From assembly GCF_041021895.1 (NCBI RefSeq), contig NZ_CP157428.1:1240001-1304000 (forward strand): a stretch of 64,000 nucleotides of DNA, in the 5' to 3' direction. Position numbers and translations under genes: made by a program. This DNA comes from Acinetobacter sp. XH1741 (lineage in GTDB: Bacteria; Pseudomonadota; Gammaproteobacteria; Pseudomonadales; Moraxellaceae). The notes beneath the pieces are model-generated. The model had not been told where the DNA came from. It saw nothing but the letters and a program-made list of their open reading frames with translations, and did no database searches. Shown here piece by piece: positions 1-8,900 of the stretch; position 1 is the stretch's first letter, and the number at the start of each line of letters is the position of its first letter.

Positions 1-155
1 AGATGAGTTGTGCTTTTCATTATCAATCCTCACATTGGTTTAATGTACCTTAACAAATTCGTTTGGCACTTAGCATTCTATAATAGCAACGTTACGTTGC
101 AAGTTTGAAATGTTGGCATTTAAACAAGGAAGGGCGGGCCAAGCAGACTCTTTTT

Positions 156-164
156 TGTTATAAT
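156..164 (+). promoter_or_regulatory. Extended -10 promoter element for rpe
   Basis: A TGT-TATAAT sequence lies about 40 bases before the rpe start codon. This is an extended -10 hexamer in good context. No convincing -35 hexamer is visible at the expected distance, which is tolerated for extended -10 promoters. The remaining 1-155 bases show no gene. Confidence 0.5.
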
Positions 165-204
165 TTCTAGCCTCTCCTTAAACTTTTAGCCAGGTCATCC
201 ACCT

Positions 205-891
205 ATGTCCAAGCCTTATTTGATTGCTCCTTCTATTTTATCTGCCGATTTTGCTCGTTTAGGCGAAGATGTAGACAAAGTGTTAGCTGCAGGTGCAGAT
301 GTAGTGCATTTTGACGTTATGGATAATCACTATGTTCCAAACTTAACTTTTGGTGCTGGTGTATGTAAGGCCTTAAAAAAATATGGCGTTAAAGCGCCAA
401 TTGATGTGCATTTAATGGTGTCTCCAGTTGACCGTATTATTGGCGATTTCCTGGAAGCTGGCGCAGATATCATTACCTTCCACCCAGAAGCATCTCACCA
501 CATTGACCGTTCATTACAGCTTATTAAGTCAGGTGGCGCTAAAGCAGGCTTAGTTTTTAACCCAGCTACGCCATTACACCATTTAGATTATGTGCTTGAT
601 AAAGTAGATCAAATTTTAATAATGAGTGTAAACCCTGGTTTTGGTGGACAAAAGTTCATTCCAATGACTTTAGAAAAATTACGTGAAGCTCGCAAAATTA
701 TTGATGCAAGTGGCCGTGATATCCGTTTAGAAGTTGACGGTGGTGTTGGCCCTGCAAATATTCGTGAAATTGCAGAAGCGGGTGCAGATATGTTTGTTGC
801 GGGTTCAGCAATTTTTGGTCAACCAGATTATAAAGTGGTGATTGATCAAATGCGTGCAGAGCTTGCTAAAGTAGGCAGTGTAGACGCTTAA
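205..891 (+). CDS. rpe: Ribulose-phosphate 3-epimerase
   Basis: This cytoplasmic TIM-barrel enzyme interconverts ribulose 5-phosphate and xylulose 5-phosphate in the pentose phosphate pathway. The 228 residues match the usual family length. The N terminus has the APSILSADF signature, the metal/catalytic residues H35, D37 and M39 lie in the [11 protein letters not shown] motif, H69 is in the DVHLMV strand, and the phosphate-binding EVDGGV and VAGSAIFG loops lie near the C terminus. The ATG follows an AGG-containing ribosome site. A repeat array and a strong terminator lie downstream, so it is probably transcribed alone. Confidence 0.97.
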   Translation: MSKPYLIAPSILSADFARLGEDVDKVLAAGADVVHFDVMDNHYVPNLTFGAGVCKALKKYGVKAPIDVHLMVSPVDRIIGDFLEAGADIITFHPEASHHIDRSLQLIKSGGAKAGLVFNPATPLHHLDYVLDKVDQILIMSVNPGFGGQKFIPMTLEKLREARKIIDASGRDIRLEVDGGVGPANIREIAEAGADMFVAGSAIFGQPDYKVVIDQMRAELAKVGSVDA

Positions 892-917
892 AAGCAAATG
901 TTAAGCTTAGGTAAGCT

Positions 918-974
918 TGTGGATAACTTTGTTTATAACTGTATGGATAACTGTGTTGATAACCGTATGGATAA
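918..974. repeat. Five DnaA-box-like 9-mers at 12-bp spacing
   Basis: Five 9-mers of the form T(G/A)T(G/T)(G/T)ATAA start at 918, 930, 942, 954 and 966, exactly 12 bases apart. On the minus strand the first reads TTATCCACA, a perfect DnaA box. The others are TTATAAACA, TTATCCATA, TTATCAACA and TTATCCATA. The array lies 26 bases after the rpe stop codon and is non-coding. DnaA binding is an inference from the match and the regular spacing. Confidence 0.6.
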
Positions 975-1032
975 GATGTTGGTAAAATAAACAAAATGAG
1001 ATCAACCGCTTACTCTCTAAGCAAAATATATG

Positions 1033-1061
1033 AAAAAAGAACGCTTTGGCGTTCTTTTTTT
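1033..1061 (+). terminator. Rho-independent terminator after rpe
   Basis: A 12-bp stem (1033-1044 with 1049-1060) with a TTTG loop ends in a T run. It is A-rich on the other side and may work in both directions. The rest of the 891-1246 gap holds the 9-mer array and no gene that I can see. Confidence 0.85.
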
Positions 1062-1245
1062 ACGCATATTGAATGTTTTATTATCTGATTTTTTATTAAG
1101 CTTTGCTAAAAAATAACCTGTGCAAAAAACGAGAGGAGAGGATATGAAACTTTTAAAGGGTAATAGAGAGAAAACTGTAAAAGTGTCATGAAAAGTAAAG
1201 CTAAATTTGATTTAATAAGATTTTAGTAAGAGACCTAGATAATTA

Positions 1246-2067
1246 ATGACAGTAAAAATTTTAGCGGTAGATATGGATGGGACTTTTCTTAATTCTAAGA
1301 AGCAGTACAACAAAGCACGTTTTTTAAAACAGTATGAACAACTAAAACAAAATAACATTCATTTTGTGGTGGCCAGCGGTAACCAACTTGCAAAGCTTGT
1401 GACCTATTTTCCAGAAATTAATCATGAAATTGCCTTTATTGCCGAAAATGGCGCACATGTTGTCGATGCGGGGCAAGAACTCGCTTTTGCCCATTTAAGC
1501 AAAGAACAATTTAGTAATATTCTAAAAGCGATTGACCCAGCATATACCTCGACCATGGTGATCTGTGGAAAACAGAGTGCTTATGTACATACGAGCATGA
1601 ATGCAGAGGACTACGCTAAAGTCGCTCGATATTTTGAAAAGCTGACAGTTATCGATGACTTTTATGCGTTAGATGACTTGGTATGCAAAATTACCTTTAC
1701 TGCTCAGGAAAACCAAAGTTTTGCCCTTTTTGAACATTTTCAGAAGCAAAGTTTTGTGGCAGATAAAGTCTTGGTACCTGTTTCCAGTGGTTTTGGTTTT
1801 ATCGATTTGATACTTCCTGATCAACATAAAGCACATGGTTTGAAGCTATTACTACAAAAATGGCAGATTGAACCTGAGCAGGTGGTGGCGATAGGGGACA
1901 ACAATAATGATATCCAGATGATTAAAGCAGTGGGTTATGGGTTTGCAGTTGAAAATGCTGTGAAAGCTTTAAAAGCGGTAGCGCCTTATTCAACGGTAAG
2001 TAATGAACAAGAAGGTGCATTAGAAGTAATTGATTTAGTCCTTCAGCATCAACCTCCATTTGCTTGA
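1246..2067 (+). CDS. Cof-type HAD-family sugar phosphatase
   Basis: This is a HAD-superfamily hydrolase of the Cof/YbjI/YidA type, probably dephosphorylating sugar phosphates or similar small substrates in the cytoplasm. The 273 residues fit the Cof subfamily. Motif I is DMDGTFL (nucleophile D8, acid D10), motif II is the VASGNQ segment near residue 45, and motif IV is GDNNND near residue 217. The central region is the Cof cap domain. It stands alone between rpe and the copper block. Substrate cannot be told from sequence. Confidence 0.85.
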   Translation: MTVKILAVDMDGTFLNSKKQYNKARFLKQYEQLKQNNIHFVVASGNQLAKLVTYFPEINHEIAFIAENGAHVVDAGQELAFAHLSKEQFSNILKAIDPAYTSTMVICGKQSAYVHTSMNAEDYAKVARYFEKLTVIDDFYALDDLVCKITFTAQENQSFALFEHFQKQSFVADKVLVPVSSGFGFIDLILPDQHKAHGLKLLLQKWQIEPEQVVAIGDNNNDIQMIKAVGYGFAVENAVKALKAVAPYSTVSNEQEGALEVIDLVLQHQPPFA

Positions 2068-2163
2068 TGAGCTAGGTCATTCCTCTGAGATGGAAAATTG
2101 TATCTGATTTAAAACTTGGTTATGCTAATACACCATAGACAAATGGATTGCTCAAGGCAATAA

Positions 2164-2562
2164 ATGATGACACTGCAACACTTACGCAAGTATGCTTGGT
2201 TTGTGTTCCTAATGACTTTGGTCATTGGGTGGAGTGGTGTGTCTATTGCTCAGATGCCTATGCAGCATGATCTTCATATGATGCCTTGTCATAGTAAACA
2301 AATGACGCATCACTCTATGCATGTTCAAGCTGATGATCCGGCGATGTGTCATCAATCTATGGTTCAAGTTTCTCATCAACATGGTGAACACTGCCAAGAC
2401 TGTAACCCAGTCCATTGCCAGATGCTGAATCTGGCTTTACAGCAAGCTGTACCAGATGTTGAAACATCATTTATTCCTATTTCCTCTCAATTTAGCAGTG
2501 TTTATCAGGCTCAGCATTTAGCCGGATACTGGCAAGAAATCTTACGTCCTCCAAAAGCTTAA
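2164..2562 (+). CDS. Small His/Met/Cys-rich periplasmic protein, copper-locus type
   Basis: This 132-residue protein has an N-terminal hydrophobic segment (residues about 10-28) ending near SIAQ, which looks like a Sec signal peptide. Residues 32-87 are extremely rich in His, Met and Cys (MMPCHSKQMTHH, CHQSM, HGEHCQDC), typical of copper-binding periplasmic proteins and of DUF2946-like proteins. It lies 40 bases upstream of copA in the same direction and probably forms an operon with copA and copB. Two ATG codons are in tandem at 2164 and 2167. A role in binding or delivering copper is inferred. Confidence 0.65.
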   Translation: MMTLQHLRKYAWFVFLMTLVIGWSGVSIAQMPMQHDLHMMPCHSKQMTHHSMHVQADDPAMCHQSMVQVSHQHGEHCQDCNPVHCQMLNLALQQAVPDVETSFIPISSQFSSVYQAQHLAGYWQEILRPPKA

Positions 2563-2602
2563 TCCTTTCTTACTTATTTTCTTAGTTCAAAGGATTACAG
2601 CA

Positions 2603-4669
2603 ATGTCTCATAAAACAATTAGCAGCCTCGTCGCTGTATTTGGTCTATTGGTTTCGCCATGGACCCTCGCAGCAATTAAGGAATATCACCTTAATATTAA
2701 TGAACAGCAGGTCAATATTACTGGTCAACCGCTCAAGCGAATGACCGTAAACGGAAAGTTTACAGCCCCACTTCTTGAGTTTGAGGAAGGAGATGAGGCA
2801 GTCATTCATGTTCATAACCAATTAAAGAACCAAGATACATCTTTACACTGGCATGGGTTGTTACTGCCAGGATTGATGGATGGCGTGCCTGGGTTCAATA
2901 ATTTCAAAGGAATCGCGCCAAACGAAGATTTTGTTTACCGTTTTAAGGTGAAACAAAATGGTACTTATTGGTATCACGCGCATAGTAAAGGCCAAGAACA
3001 AGATGGGCTATATGGTCCACTTGTCATTTACCCAAAAGGCAAAATACCACTGGTAGCGCATGAAAAAACTGACCGTGATTATGTGGTGATGCTTTCAGAT
3101 TTTCATCATTCTTCTAGCGATAGTATTTTAAAGAATTTGAAGAAATCTGCTGATTATTACCAAAATCGCCGTGAAACCGTATCTGATGTTTGGAAGCAAG
3201 TTAAGACACAAGGCTTAAAAGTAACTTGGCAAGACCGTTCGATGTGGAATCAGATGCGGATGTTAAAAACCGATATGTCTGATGTGACGGGTTATACTTT
3301 CTTGGTCAATGGTAAGACACCAGAGCAAAACTGGACAGGTAACTTTAAAGCTGGCGAGAAGGTTCGATTACGATTTATTAACGCATCTGCAATGTCTTTT
3401 TTTGATGTCAGAATTCCAAATTTGAAAATGACAGTTGTGAGTGCAGACGGGCAGCCAGTCAAACCTGTGGCAATTGACGAGTTTCGTATTGGTACGGCTG
3501 AAACCTATGATGTCATTGTAGAACCTAAGCAATCAAATTATCAGATTGAAGCAGAGTCCATTGACCGTAGTGGTTTTGCTATCGGTACTTTGCACAATGA
3601 AAATGCACAGGCTGTGGGAGCAATTAAAATACCACAGCCTCGTCCACGTGCTTTGTTAACCATGGATGATATGGGCATGAATCATGGTGATGGAAGTGAT
3701 GAACATGCTGGCCATCAAATGAATATGCAACATGACATGTCTGAAATGAAAAAAGAGACAAGCCATGCTAATCATGATCATACGATGATGAAAATGGATG
3801 ATGACATGAAAGAGATGCCATCTGGCCAACATGATCATTCTATGATGCACATGAAGCATGATATGTCCACCATGCCTGAAATGAAAAATGAGGGGGCTCA
3901 AGACAGTGCTAATCATGATCATACGATAATGAACATGAACCACGACATGAAAAATATGTCATCTGATGAACATGATCATTCCATGATGCAAATGGCGCAC
4001 GACATGTCTGCTATGCCTGAAATGAAGCATGATATGCAAGCAATGTCGTCGAGTGAACATAATGACACCATGATGAATATGAATCATGAGATGCCAACTC
4101 AATCTGAAAATCAGTCTAAAAAAGATGAGCCTGTTTATGGCTGGGCAAATGCTTCAACACCAGCAGGTATGAAAGCATTGCAATATAGCGATTTACAATC
4201 ATTAACGCCTCAGGCAGATACCCGTGCGCCTGAGCGTGAATTAGTCATCCATTTGGGTGGCAACATGGAGCGTTATATCTGGACTATTAATGGTAAGAAA
4301 TTTAACGAAGCTGAACCATTACAAGTTAAATATGGCGAACGTATTCGCTTGAAGTTTGTAAATGACAGCATGATGGCCCATCCAATGCATTTACATGGCA
4401 TGTTTATGCAATTAGAAAATGGCCAAAAAGCTGAAAACTTACCGAATAAACACACCATTATTGTTCCACCAGGAAAGACCGTTACTGCATTATTGACGGC
4501 TGATGCATTAGGGGAGTGGGCGATTCATTGTCATTTGCTTTATCACATGAGTGCGGGAATGATGAATAAGTTAATTGTTGCTCAAGTAAATGACAGCCAA
4601 AAACCAGCTCAATCAAAGCCAACTGTTCAATCTGAAAATGAGAAAGGAGCTAGTCATGCACATCACTAA
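2603..4669 (+). CDS. copA: Copper-resistance multicopper oxidase CopA
   Basis: This is a periplasmic multicopper oxidase of the CopA/PcoA family that oxidises Cu(I) and sequesters copper. The signal peptide (residues 1-24) is Sec-like, because I see no twin arginine, whereas many CopA proteins are Tat substrates. Copper ligands appear in order: HWHG at 82-85, WYHAHSKG near 123-130, HPMHLHG near 593 and HCHLLYHM near 642. Residues of about 354-500 form a long Met/His/Asp linker with repeated HDHSMMxM and HDMSxMPEMK units. At 688 residues it is long for the family because of this linker. The end overlaps copB. Confidence 0.93.
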   Translation: MSHKTISSLVAVFGLLVSPWTLAAIKEYHLNINEQQVNITGQPLKRMTVNGKFTAPLLEFEEGDEAVIHVHNQLKNQDTSLHWHGLLLPGLMDGVPGFNNFKGIAPNEDFVYRFKVKQNGTYWYHAHSKGQEQDGLYGPLVIYPKGKIPLVAHEKTDRDYVVMLSDFHHSSSDSILKNLKKSADYYQNRRETVSDVWKQVKTQGLKVTWQDRSMWNQMRMLKTDMSDVTGYTFLVNGKTPEQNWTGNFKAGEKVRLRFINASAMSFFDVRIPNLKMTVVSADGQPVKPVAIDEFRIGTAETYDVIVEPKQSNYQIEAESIDRSGFAIGTLHNENAQAVGAIKIPQPRPRALLTMDDMGMNHGDGSDEHAGHQMNMQHDMSEMKKETSHANHDHTMMKMDDDMKEMPSGQHDHSMMHMKHDMSTMPEMKNEGAQDSANHDHTIMNMNHDMKNMSSDEHDHSMMQMAHDMSAMPEMKHDMQAMSSSEHNDTMMNMNHEMPTQSENQSKKDEPVYGWANASTPAGMKALQYSDLQSLTPQADTRAPERELVIHLGGNMERYIWTINGKKFNEAEPLQVKYGERIRLKFVNDSMMAHPMHLHGMFMQLENGQKAENLPNKHTIIVPPGKTVTALLTADALGEWAIHCHLLYHMSAGMMNKLIVAQVNDSQKPAQSKPTVQSENEKGASHAHH

Positions 4670-5411
4670 GCTATTTTCTCAAATGATCTGTTGCGGTGTT
4701 TTCTCTGGTGTATCGGTTCTGACTTTTGCGCAAGAACCCTTAACCCATGATCATTTACGCGAACATGGTGGACAGGTTTATCAAGCGACAAAAATTGATT
4801 CTGGCTGGACTCAAAATGAAGATGGAGAAGGGCGTTTTTCTTCTGAATTAGAAAGTTGGGTGGGTACTGATGAAAACAAACTTTTTATCAAAGCACACGT
4901 TGAGAAAGCCGAGTCAGAAGATGCGAATTATGGTGGTTCAGTACTTTATAGCCGAAATATAGCTGACTATTGGGATGTTCAGGCTGGCATAAATTATGAA
5001 CGTTTGCAAAGAGAAGATGGAAAACAAGATCGCTGGGCAGGTGTCGTTGGTTTACATGGCATGGCGCCTTACTTTTTTGAAACCGATGCTTATCTCTATG
5101 CAGGTGAAGATCAGCTATGGAAGTTAAGCTTAGAGACTGAAAGAGACTTACTCTTTACTCAAAAGTTAATTGGTAAACCTTACTTAAAAGCAGATGTTGT
5201 ATTACAGGATGAGTCTCGCTATGCCAGTAAAACTGGTCTGTCGAGTTTACAAGCCGGTTTTCAAACCCGTTATGAAATCAATAAAAAGGTCATGCCTTTT
5301 GTTGATGTGGGTTATGGCTATGAAAAAGGTTTAAAACAAACTGCTTGGCAAACAGGAACTGACTCTGAAAATGGTTGGTATTATGGTGCGGGATTAACAC
5401 TTAAATTCTAA
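4656..5411 (+). CDS. copB: Copper-resistance outer-membrane protein CopB
   Basis: CopB/PcoB is an outer-membrane beta-barrel that works with CopA in copper resistance. I chose the ATG at 4656 because it follows an AAAGGAG ribosome site by 7 bases and starts a signal peptide (hydrophobic to about FAQ, residue 25). A longer reading frame from 4590 would overlap far into copA. This gives 251 residues and a 14-base overlap with copA, implying translational coupling. The protein ends in ...YYGAGLTLKF, a classic C-terminal beta-signal with terminal Phe. Alternating strands (AGINYERL, DVGYGYEKG) fit a barrel. Confidence 0.9.
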   Translation: MHITKLFSQMICCGVFSGVSVLTFAQEPLTHDHLREHGGQVYQATKIDSGWTQNEDGEGRFSSELESWVGTDENKLFIKAHVEKAESEDANYGGSVLYSRNIADYWDVQAGINYERLQREDGKQDRWAGVVGLHGMAPYFFETDAYLYAGEDQLWKLSLETERDLLFTQKLIGKPYLKADVVLQDESRYASKTGLSSLQAGFQTRYEINKKVMPFVDVGYGYEKGLKQTAWQTGTDSENGWYYGAGLTLKF

Positions 5412-5493
5412 TTGCCGAACAAAAATTAAGCTTAATGACATGCCATTGGTTTATACTGATGGCATTGTTTTTTGTGTCAGTTATGGTGCAAAG

Positions 5494-6435
5494 ATGGCTT
5501 TAGAAAAACAAGAGAAACAAATAAATGTAAATAAAAGCTGCTCAAGCTGTGAGTGTTCAAGCGTAGCAGCGCAGGACTATTCGTTTCAGAGTGAACCTGT
5601 ATCGACTGAAATCCAATGGGTGAGTTATTACCATATTCCTCATATGGATTGCGCGGCAGAAGAACAAATGGTGCGAATGGCTTTAGCCCCTTATGCTGCA
5701 AATATTCAAGAACTTGAGTTTGATTTGCCCGCTCGACATTTAGCGGTATATCACAGTACTCAAGCTGAAAAGATTACCCAAAGCTTGCAACGTTTAGGCT
5801 TAGGGGCAGAGCTACAACAAACACAACCTCATTACGAACCCATTGAAAAACCCAAAAAGATTCGAAGAAGTTCTTCAACCCATGCTGCACAAAAACAGGT
5901 TTTACAATGGTTGTTACTCATTAATGCTGTAATGTTTTTCATCGAATTTATGGCAGGTATCATTGCATCATCAACAGGCTTAATTGCTGACTCGCTTGAT
6001 ATGTTTGCCGATGCTGCAATTTATGGCATTGCTTTATTTGTAGTAGGTAAAAACCTCAATGCTCAATTAAAGGCTGCACATATTTCGGGTTGGTTTCAGT
6101 TTGGCTTAGCCATGATTGTGTTGGTTGATGTACTACGCCGTTTTATATATGGCAGTGAACCAGTTTCGATTCTTATGATTTTAATTGGTGGTTTGGCGCT
6201 TGCGGCCAATATTAGTTGTCTTTATTTAATGAGAGATCATAAGGAGAGTGGGGCACATATGAAGGCCAGTTATATCTTTTCTGCAAATGATGTCATCGTA
6301 AACTTAGGTGTCATTATTGCGGGAATATTGGTTGCAATCACAGGCTCTCGTTATCCTGATTTAATTATTGGATTAATTATTGTTTTGTTTGTTTTAAATG
6401 GTGCACGGAAAATCTTACAACTCAAAAATGAATAA
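5494..6435 (+). CDS. HMA-domain/cation-diffusion-facilitator fusion, probable metal transporter
   Basis: The protein has two parts. Residues of about 15-110 hold a CSSCECSS motif and an HMA-like ferredoxin fold with an HMDCAAEEQ metal-site-like loop. From about residue 133 there are six membrane segments of the cation diffusion facilitator type. TM2 has DSLDMFAD, but the TM5 position usually HxxxD reads FSAND, so one site is altered, and the cytoplasmic C-terminal CDF domain is missing. The start at 5494 is chosen over 5440 because the upstream extension is hydrophobic and unlike the family. It lies 82 bases after copB, so it may share the copper operon. The metal is unknown. Confidence 0.75.
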   Translation: MALEKQEKQINVNKSCSSCECSSVAAQDYSFQSEPVSTEIQWVSYYHIPHMDCAAEEQMVRMALAPYAANIQELEFDLPARHLAVYHSTQAEKITQSLQRLGLGAELQQTQPHYEPIEKPKKIRRSSSTHAAQKQVLQWLLLINAVMFFIEFMAGIIASSTGLIADSLDMFADAAIYGIALFVVGKNLNAQLKAAHISGWFQFGLAMIVLVDVLRRFIYGSEPVSILMILIGGLALAANISCLYLMRDHKESGAHMKASYIFSANDVIVNLGVIIAGILVAITGSRYPDLIIGLIIVLFVLNGARKILQLKNE

Positions 6436-6514
6436 GATTTATAGATTAAAGGTGAACTTGAGTTTGGGTTTGCCTTCATTTTTTATTTTAAAGTAAACTG
6501 AGTCTTCATATATA

Positions 6515-6565
6515 GGAGGAACGACCTCCCCCATAATGGGTAATCATGTCGGGACGACCTGACAC
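6515..6565 (+). ncRNA. Guanidine-II (mini-ykkC) riboswitch
   Basis: Two adjacent hairpins carry the hallmark ACGR loops. The first pairs 6515-6519 with 6525-6529 around AACGA, one base longer than the usual ACGA loop. The second pairs 6548-6553 with 6558-6563 around ACGA. They are 18 bases apart and lie just before an SMR exporter gene. This is the architecture and genetic context of the guanidine-II class, which binds free guanidine and raises expression of guanidinium exporters. Ligand and mechanism come from knowledge of the class. Confidence 0.9.
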
Positions 6566-6585
6566 TATAAAAATTAGTGAATATT

Positions 6586-6906
6586 ATGGCTTGGGCTATT
6601 TTAATTTTAGCAGGTGTATTTGAAATCATTTGGGCATATTCTATGAAAATGTCTGAAGGTTTTACACGCTTAACACCTAGTATTATTACCGTAGTTTTTA
6701 TGATTTTGAGTGTGGTTCTGCTTTCAATGTCAATGAAAACGTTACCCCTTGGTACTGCTTATACGGTTTGGACAGGCATTGGCGCAATTGGATCATTTTT
6801 AGTTGGTATATTCTTTCTCAATGAACCTATTGGTGCGATGAGAATGATTGCCGCTGTACTGATTGTATCGGGACTGGTTCTAATAAAAATTTCGTCTCCA
6901 TCTTAA
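6586..6906 (+). CDS. gdx: SMR-family guanidinium exporter (SugE/Gdx)
   Basis: This small multidrug resistance protein of 106 residues has four membrane helices and the Gdx/SugE-type start MAWAILILAG with the essential Glu at position 13 (FEIIWAYSMK). It also has the LPLGTAYTVWTGIGAIG signature of TM3. Proteins of this subtype export guanidinium by proton antiport as dual-topology dimers. I chose the ATG at 6586, which aligns with family starts, over the GTG at 6577. No strong Shine-Dalgarno sequence is visible. The guanidine-II riboswitch immediately upstream strongly supports a guanidinium exporter over a general drug pump. Confidence 0.93.
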   Translation: MAWAILILAGVFEIIWAYSMKMSEGFTRLTPSIITVVFMILSVVLLSMSMKTLPLGTAYTVWTGIGAIGSFLVGIFFLNEPIGAMRMIAAVLIVSGLVLIKISSPS

Positions 6907-6917
6907 AAGGATAAAGT

Positions 6918-7397
6918 ATGTTGCTGTCTTATAAGTATATCAATTCGCCTGTTGGGCAATTAAAACTAGTTGCGAATGAAAATGCTTTGGTGGCAGTACT
7001 TTGGGACAATGAAAATCCAAAACGTGTTCGACTGGCAGAGCTGGTCGAACAAGCTGAGCATCCGGTTTTATTAAAAACTGAGCAACAGTTAAAAGAATAC
7101 TTTGAAGGCAAACGCCGTGAATTTACATTGCCATTAGATTTTGAAGGTACAGCATTCCAAAAACAGGTGTGGACCGCATTACTCAGCATTCCTTATGGCG
7201 AAACAAGAAGTTATAAAGAAATTGCTGTTCAAATTGGAAATGAAAAAGCAGTGCGAGCAGTAGGGGCTGCCAATGGTAAAAACCCAATTTCGATTATTGC
7301 ACCTTGTCACCGAGTCATTGGCGCGGGTGGCGCTTTAGTGGGTTTTGCTGGTGGTCTTGATAAGAAAGATATTTTATTAAAATTAGAGCAAAAATAA
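6918..7397 (+). CDS. ogt: Methylated-DNA--protein-cysteine methyltransferase
   Basis: This is a suicide DNA-repair protein that transfers alkyl groups from O6-alkylguanine to its own cysteine. The acceptor is C130 in IIAPCHRVIG. The helix-turn-helix recognition segment RAVGAANGKNP lies just before it. The 159 residues match the stand-alone Ogt type without an Ada domain. It starts 11 bases after gdx behind an AAAGGA ribosome site, so it is probably cotranscribed with gdx. Confidence 0.93.
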   Translation: MLLSYKYINSPVGQLKLVANENALVAVLWDNENPKRVRLAELVEQAEHPVLLKTEQQLKEYFEGKRREFTLPLDFEGTAFQKQVWTALLSIPYGETRSYKEIAVQIGNEKAVRAVGAANGKNPISIIAPCHRVIGAGGALVGFAGGLDKKDILLKLEQK

Positions 7398-7533
7398 GCT
7401 ATTTTTAGCGCTCGATTTTTTCAGGCTTTTCTAATAAGCTGTCAATACTGATATTTCATATAAAGCGGGTTTTATGACCTCGCTATTTTCTGAAATATTG
7501 ATCTTTTCATAACAAACTCTGGATGTTCTAAAA

Positions 7534-8754
7534 ATGGCTGTCGGCGACGTAACAATGCCACAAATGCATGTGGTAAAAGGTGTAAAAATTGGCTCAACAG
7601 AAGCATATGTACGTTACCAAAACCGACGAGATTTAGTCATTTTTGAGTTTGCAGAAGGTTCAAATGTTGCGGGTGTATTTACTCAAAACGCCTTCTGTGC
7701 AGCACCTGTTCATGTCTCTAAAGCTCATCTTGCTCAAGGCAATCCTCGTTATTTAGTAATTAATACAGGTAATGCCAATGCGGGTACTGGACCTACAGGC
7801 TTAAAAAATGCTCAAGCTATTTGCGCGAAGTTAGCTGAGCTTGCTGGTGTGAACAGTTTTGAAGTACTTCCGTTTTCTACAGGGGTGATTGGTGAGCAGC
7901 TTCCAATGGAACGTTTACTTGCTGGTCTTCAACCTGCATTAAATAGCGTACAAGAGGCTGCTTGGAATGATGCTGCAACTGGCATTATGACTACAGATAC
8001 AGTGCCTAAAGGTGCATCTGAACAATTTGAACTTGATGGCATCACTTATACCATGACAGGTATTAGTAAAGGTGCAGGTATGATTCGTCCAAACATGGCA
8101 ACCATGCTGAGCTTTGTGGCTACAGATGCACCTATTAGCCGCGATTTAGTACAAAAGCTGTTAAAGACCACGGTCGATCATTCATTTAACCGTATTACCA
8201 TTGATGGCGATACTTCAACAAATGACTCTTGTATTTTTGTAGCAACTGGTCAGGCTGGTGGCACTGAAATTACATCAGACAGCGATGCACGCTATGCGAA
8301 AGTGTTAGAAGTGCTTGCTCGTGTCATGAACCGTTTGGCGCAGTTAATTATACGTGATGGCGAAGGCGCGACTAAGTTTATTACTGTTGCTGTAGAGGGT
8401 GGCGGCAACATTCAGGAGTGTTGTGACATTGCGTATAGCATTGCACATTCACCACTCGTTAAAACCGCACTTTTTGCATCTGACCCGAACTGGGGACGTA
8501 TTTTAGCGGCAATTGGCTATGCTGGAGTGAAAGACTTAGATGTGTCTAAAATTCAGGTATGGTTAGATGACGTGCAAATCTGTAAAGATGGTGGCGCAGC
8601 CGAGGACTATACCGAAGAAGCGGGTGCGCGTGTTATGGCACAAACCGAAATTACCATTCGCGTTGATTTAGGTCGCGGACAAGCCAAAGACACGGTCTAC
8701 ACCTGTGACTTATCTTATGACTATGTCAAGATTAATGCAGATTACCGTTCGTAA
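7534..8754 (+). CDS. argJ: Bifunctional ornithine acetyltransferase/N-acetylglutamate synthase
   Basis: ArgJ transfers the acetyl group from N-acetylornithine to glutamate in the cyclic arginine pathway. The 406-residue precursor self-cleaves before the catalytic Thr at about residue 190 in MATMLSF, giving alpha and beta chains. The surrounding [10 protein letters not shown] and the C-terminal [11 protein letters not shown] segments are family signatures. Whether it also makes acetylglutamate from acetyl-CoA cannot be decided from the sequence. A terminator follows directly. Confidence 0.96.
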   Translation: MAVGDVTMPQMHVVKGVKIGSTEAYVRYQNRRDLVIFEFAEGSNVAGVFTQNAFCAAPVHVSKAHLAQGNPRYLVINTGNANAGTGPTGLKNAQAICAKLAELAGVNSFEVLPFSTGVIGEQLPMERLLAGLQPALNSVQEAAWNDAATGIMTTDTVPKGASEQFELDGITYTMTGISKGAGMIRPNMATMLSFVATDAPISRDLVQKLLKTTVDHSFNRITIDGDTSTNDSCIFVATGQAGGTEITSDSDARYAKVLEVLARVMNRLAQLIIRDGEGATKFITVAVEGGGNIQECCDIAYSIAHSPLVKTALFASDPNWGRILAAIGYAGVKDLDVSKIQVWLDDVQICKDGGAAEDYTEEAGARVMAQTEITIRVDLGRGQAKDTVYTCDLSYDYVKINADYRS

Positions 8755-8770
8755 ATATTCAGTTATAATC

Positions 8771-8796
8771 AAGCCTCGACAAAGAGGCTTTTTTAT
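8771..8796 (+). terminator. Rho-independent terminator after argJ
   Basis: A 7-bp stem AAGCCTC/GAGGCTT with loop GACAAA is followed by a T run, 16 bases after the argJ stop. Confidence 0.88.
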
Positions 8797-8900
8797 TAGC
8801 CCCAACTTTTGATATTAAATGATTCAATCTACTAAATCATTTAAGCAGTAACGTTATATGCGAGCAGGTATGCCAGCATGAAGGATAGAGAAGACGTTTT

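Noticed and set aside
3656-3943. 95-codon minus-strand frame rich in His and Met
   Set aside because: It arises from the reverse complement of the copA Met/His repeat.
8817-8842. Inverted repeat AAATGATT/AATCATTT before nadA as a firm operator
   Set aside because: It is AT-rich and could arise by chance; kept only as a remark in the nadA entry.
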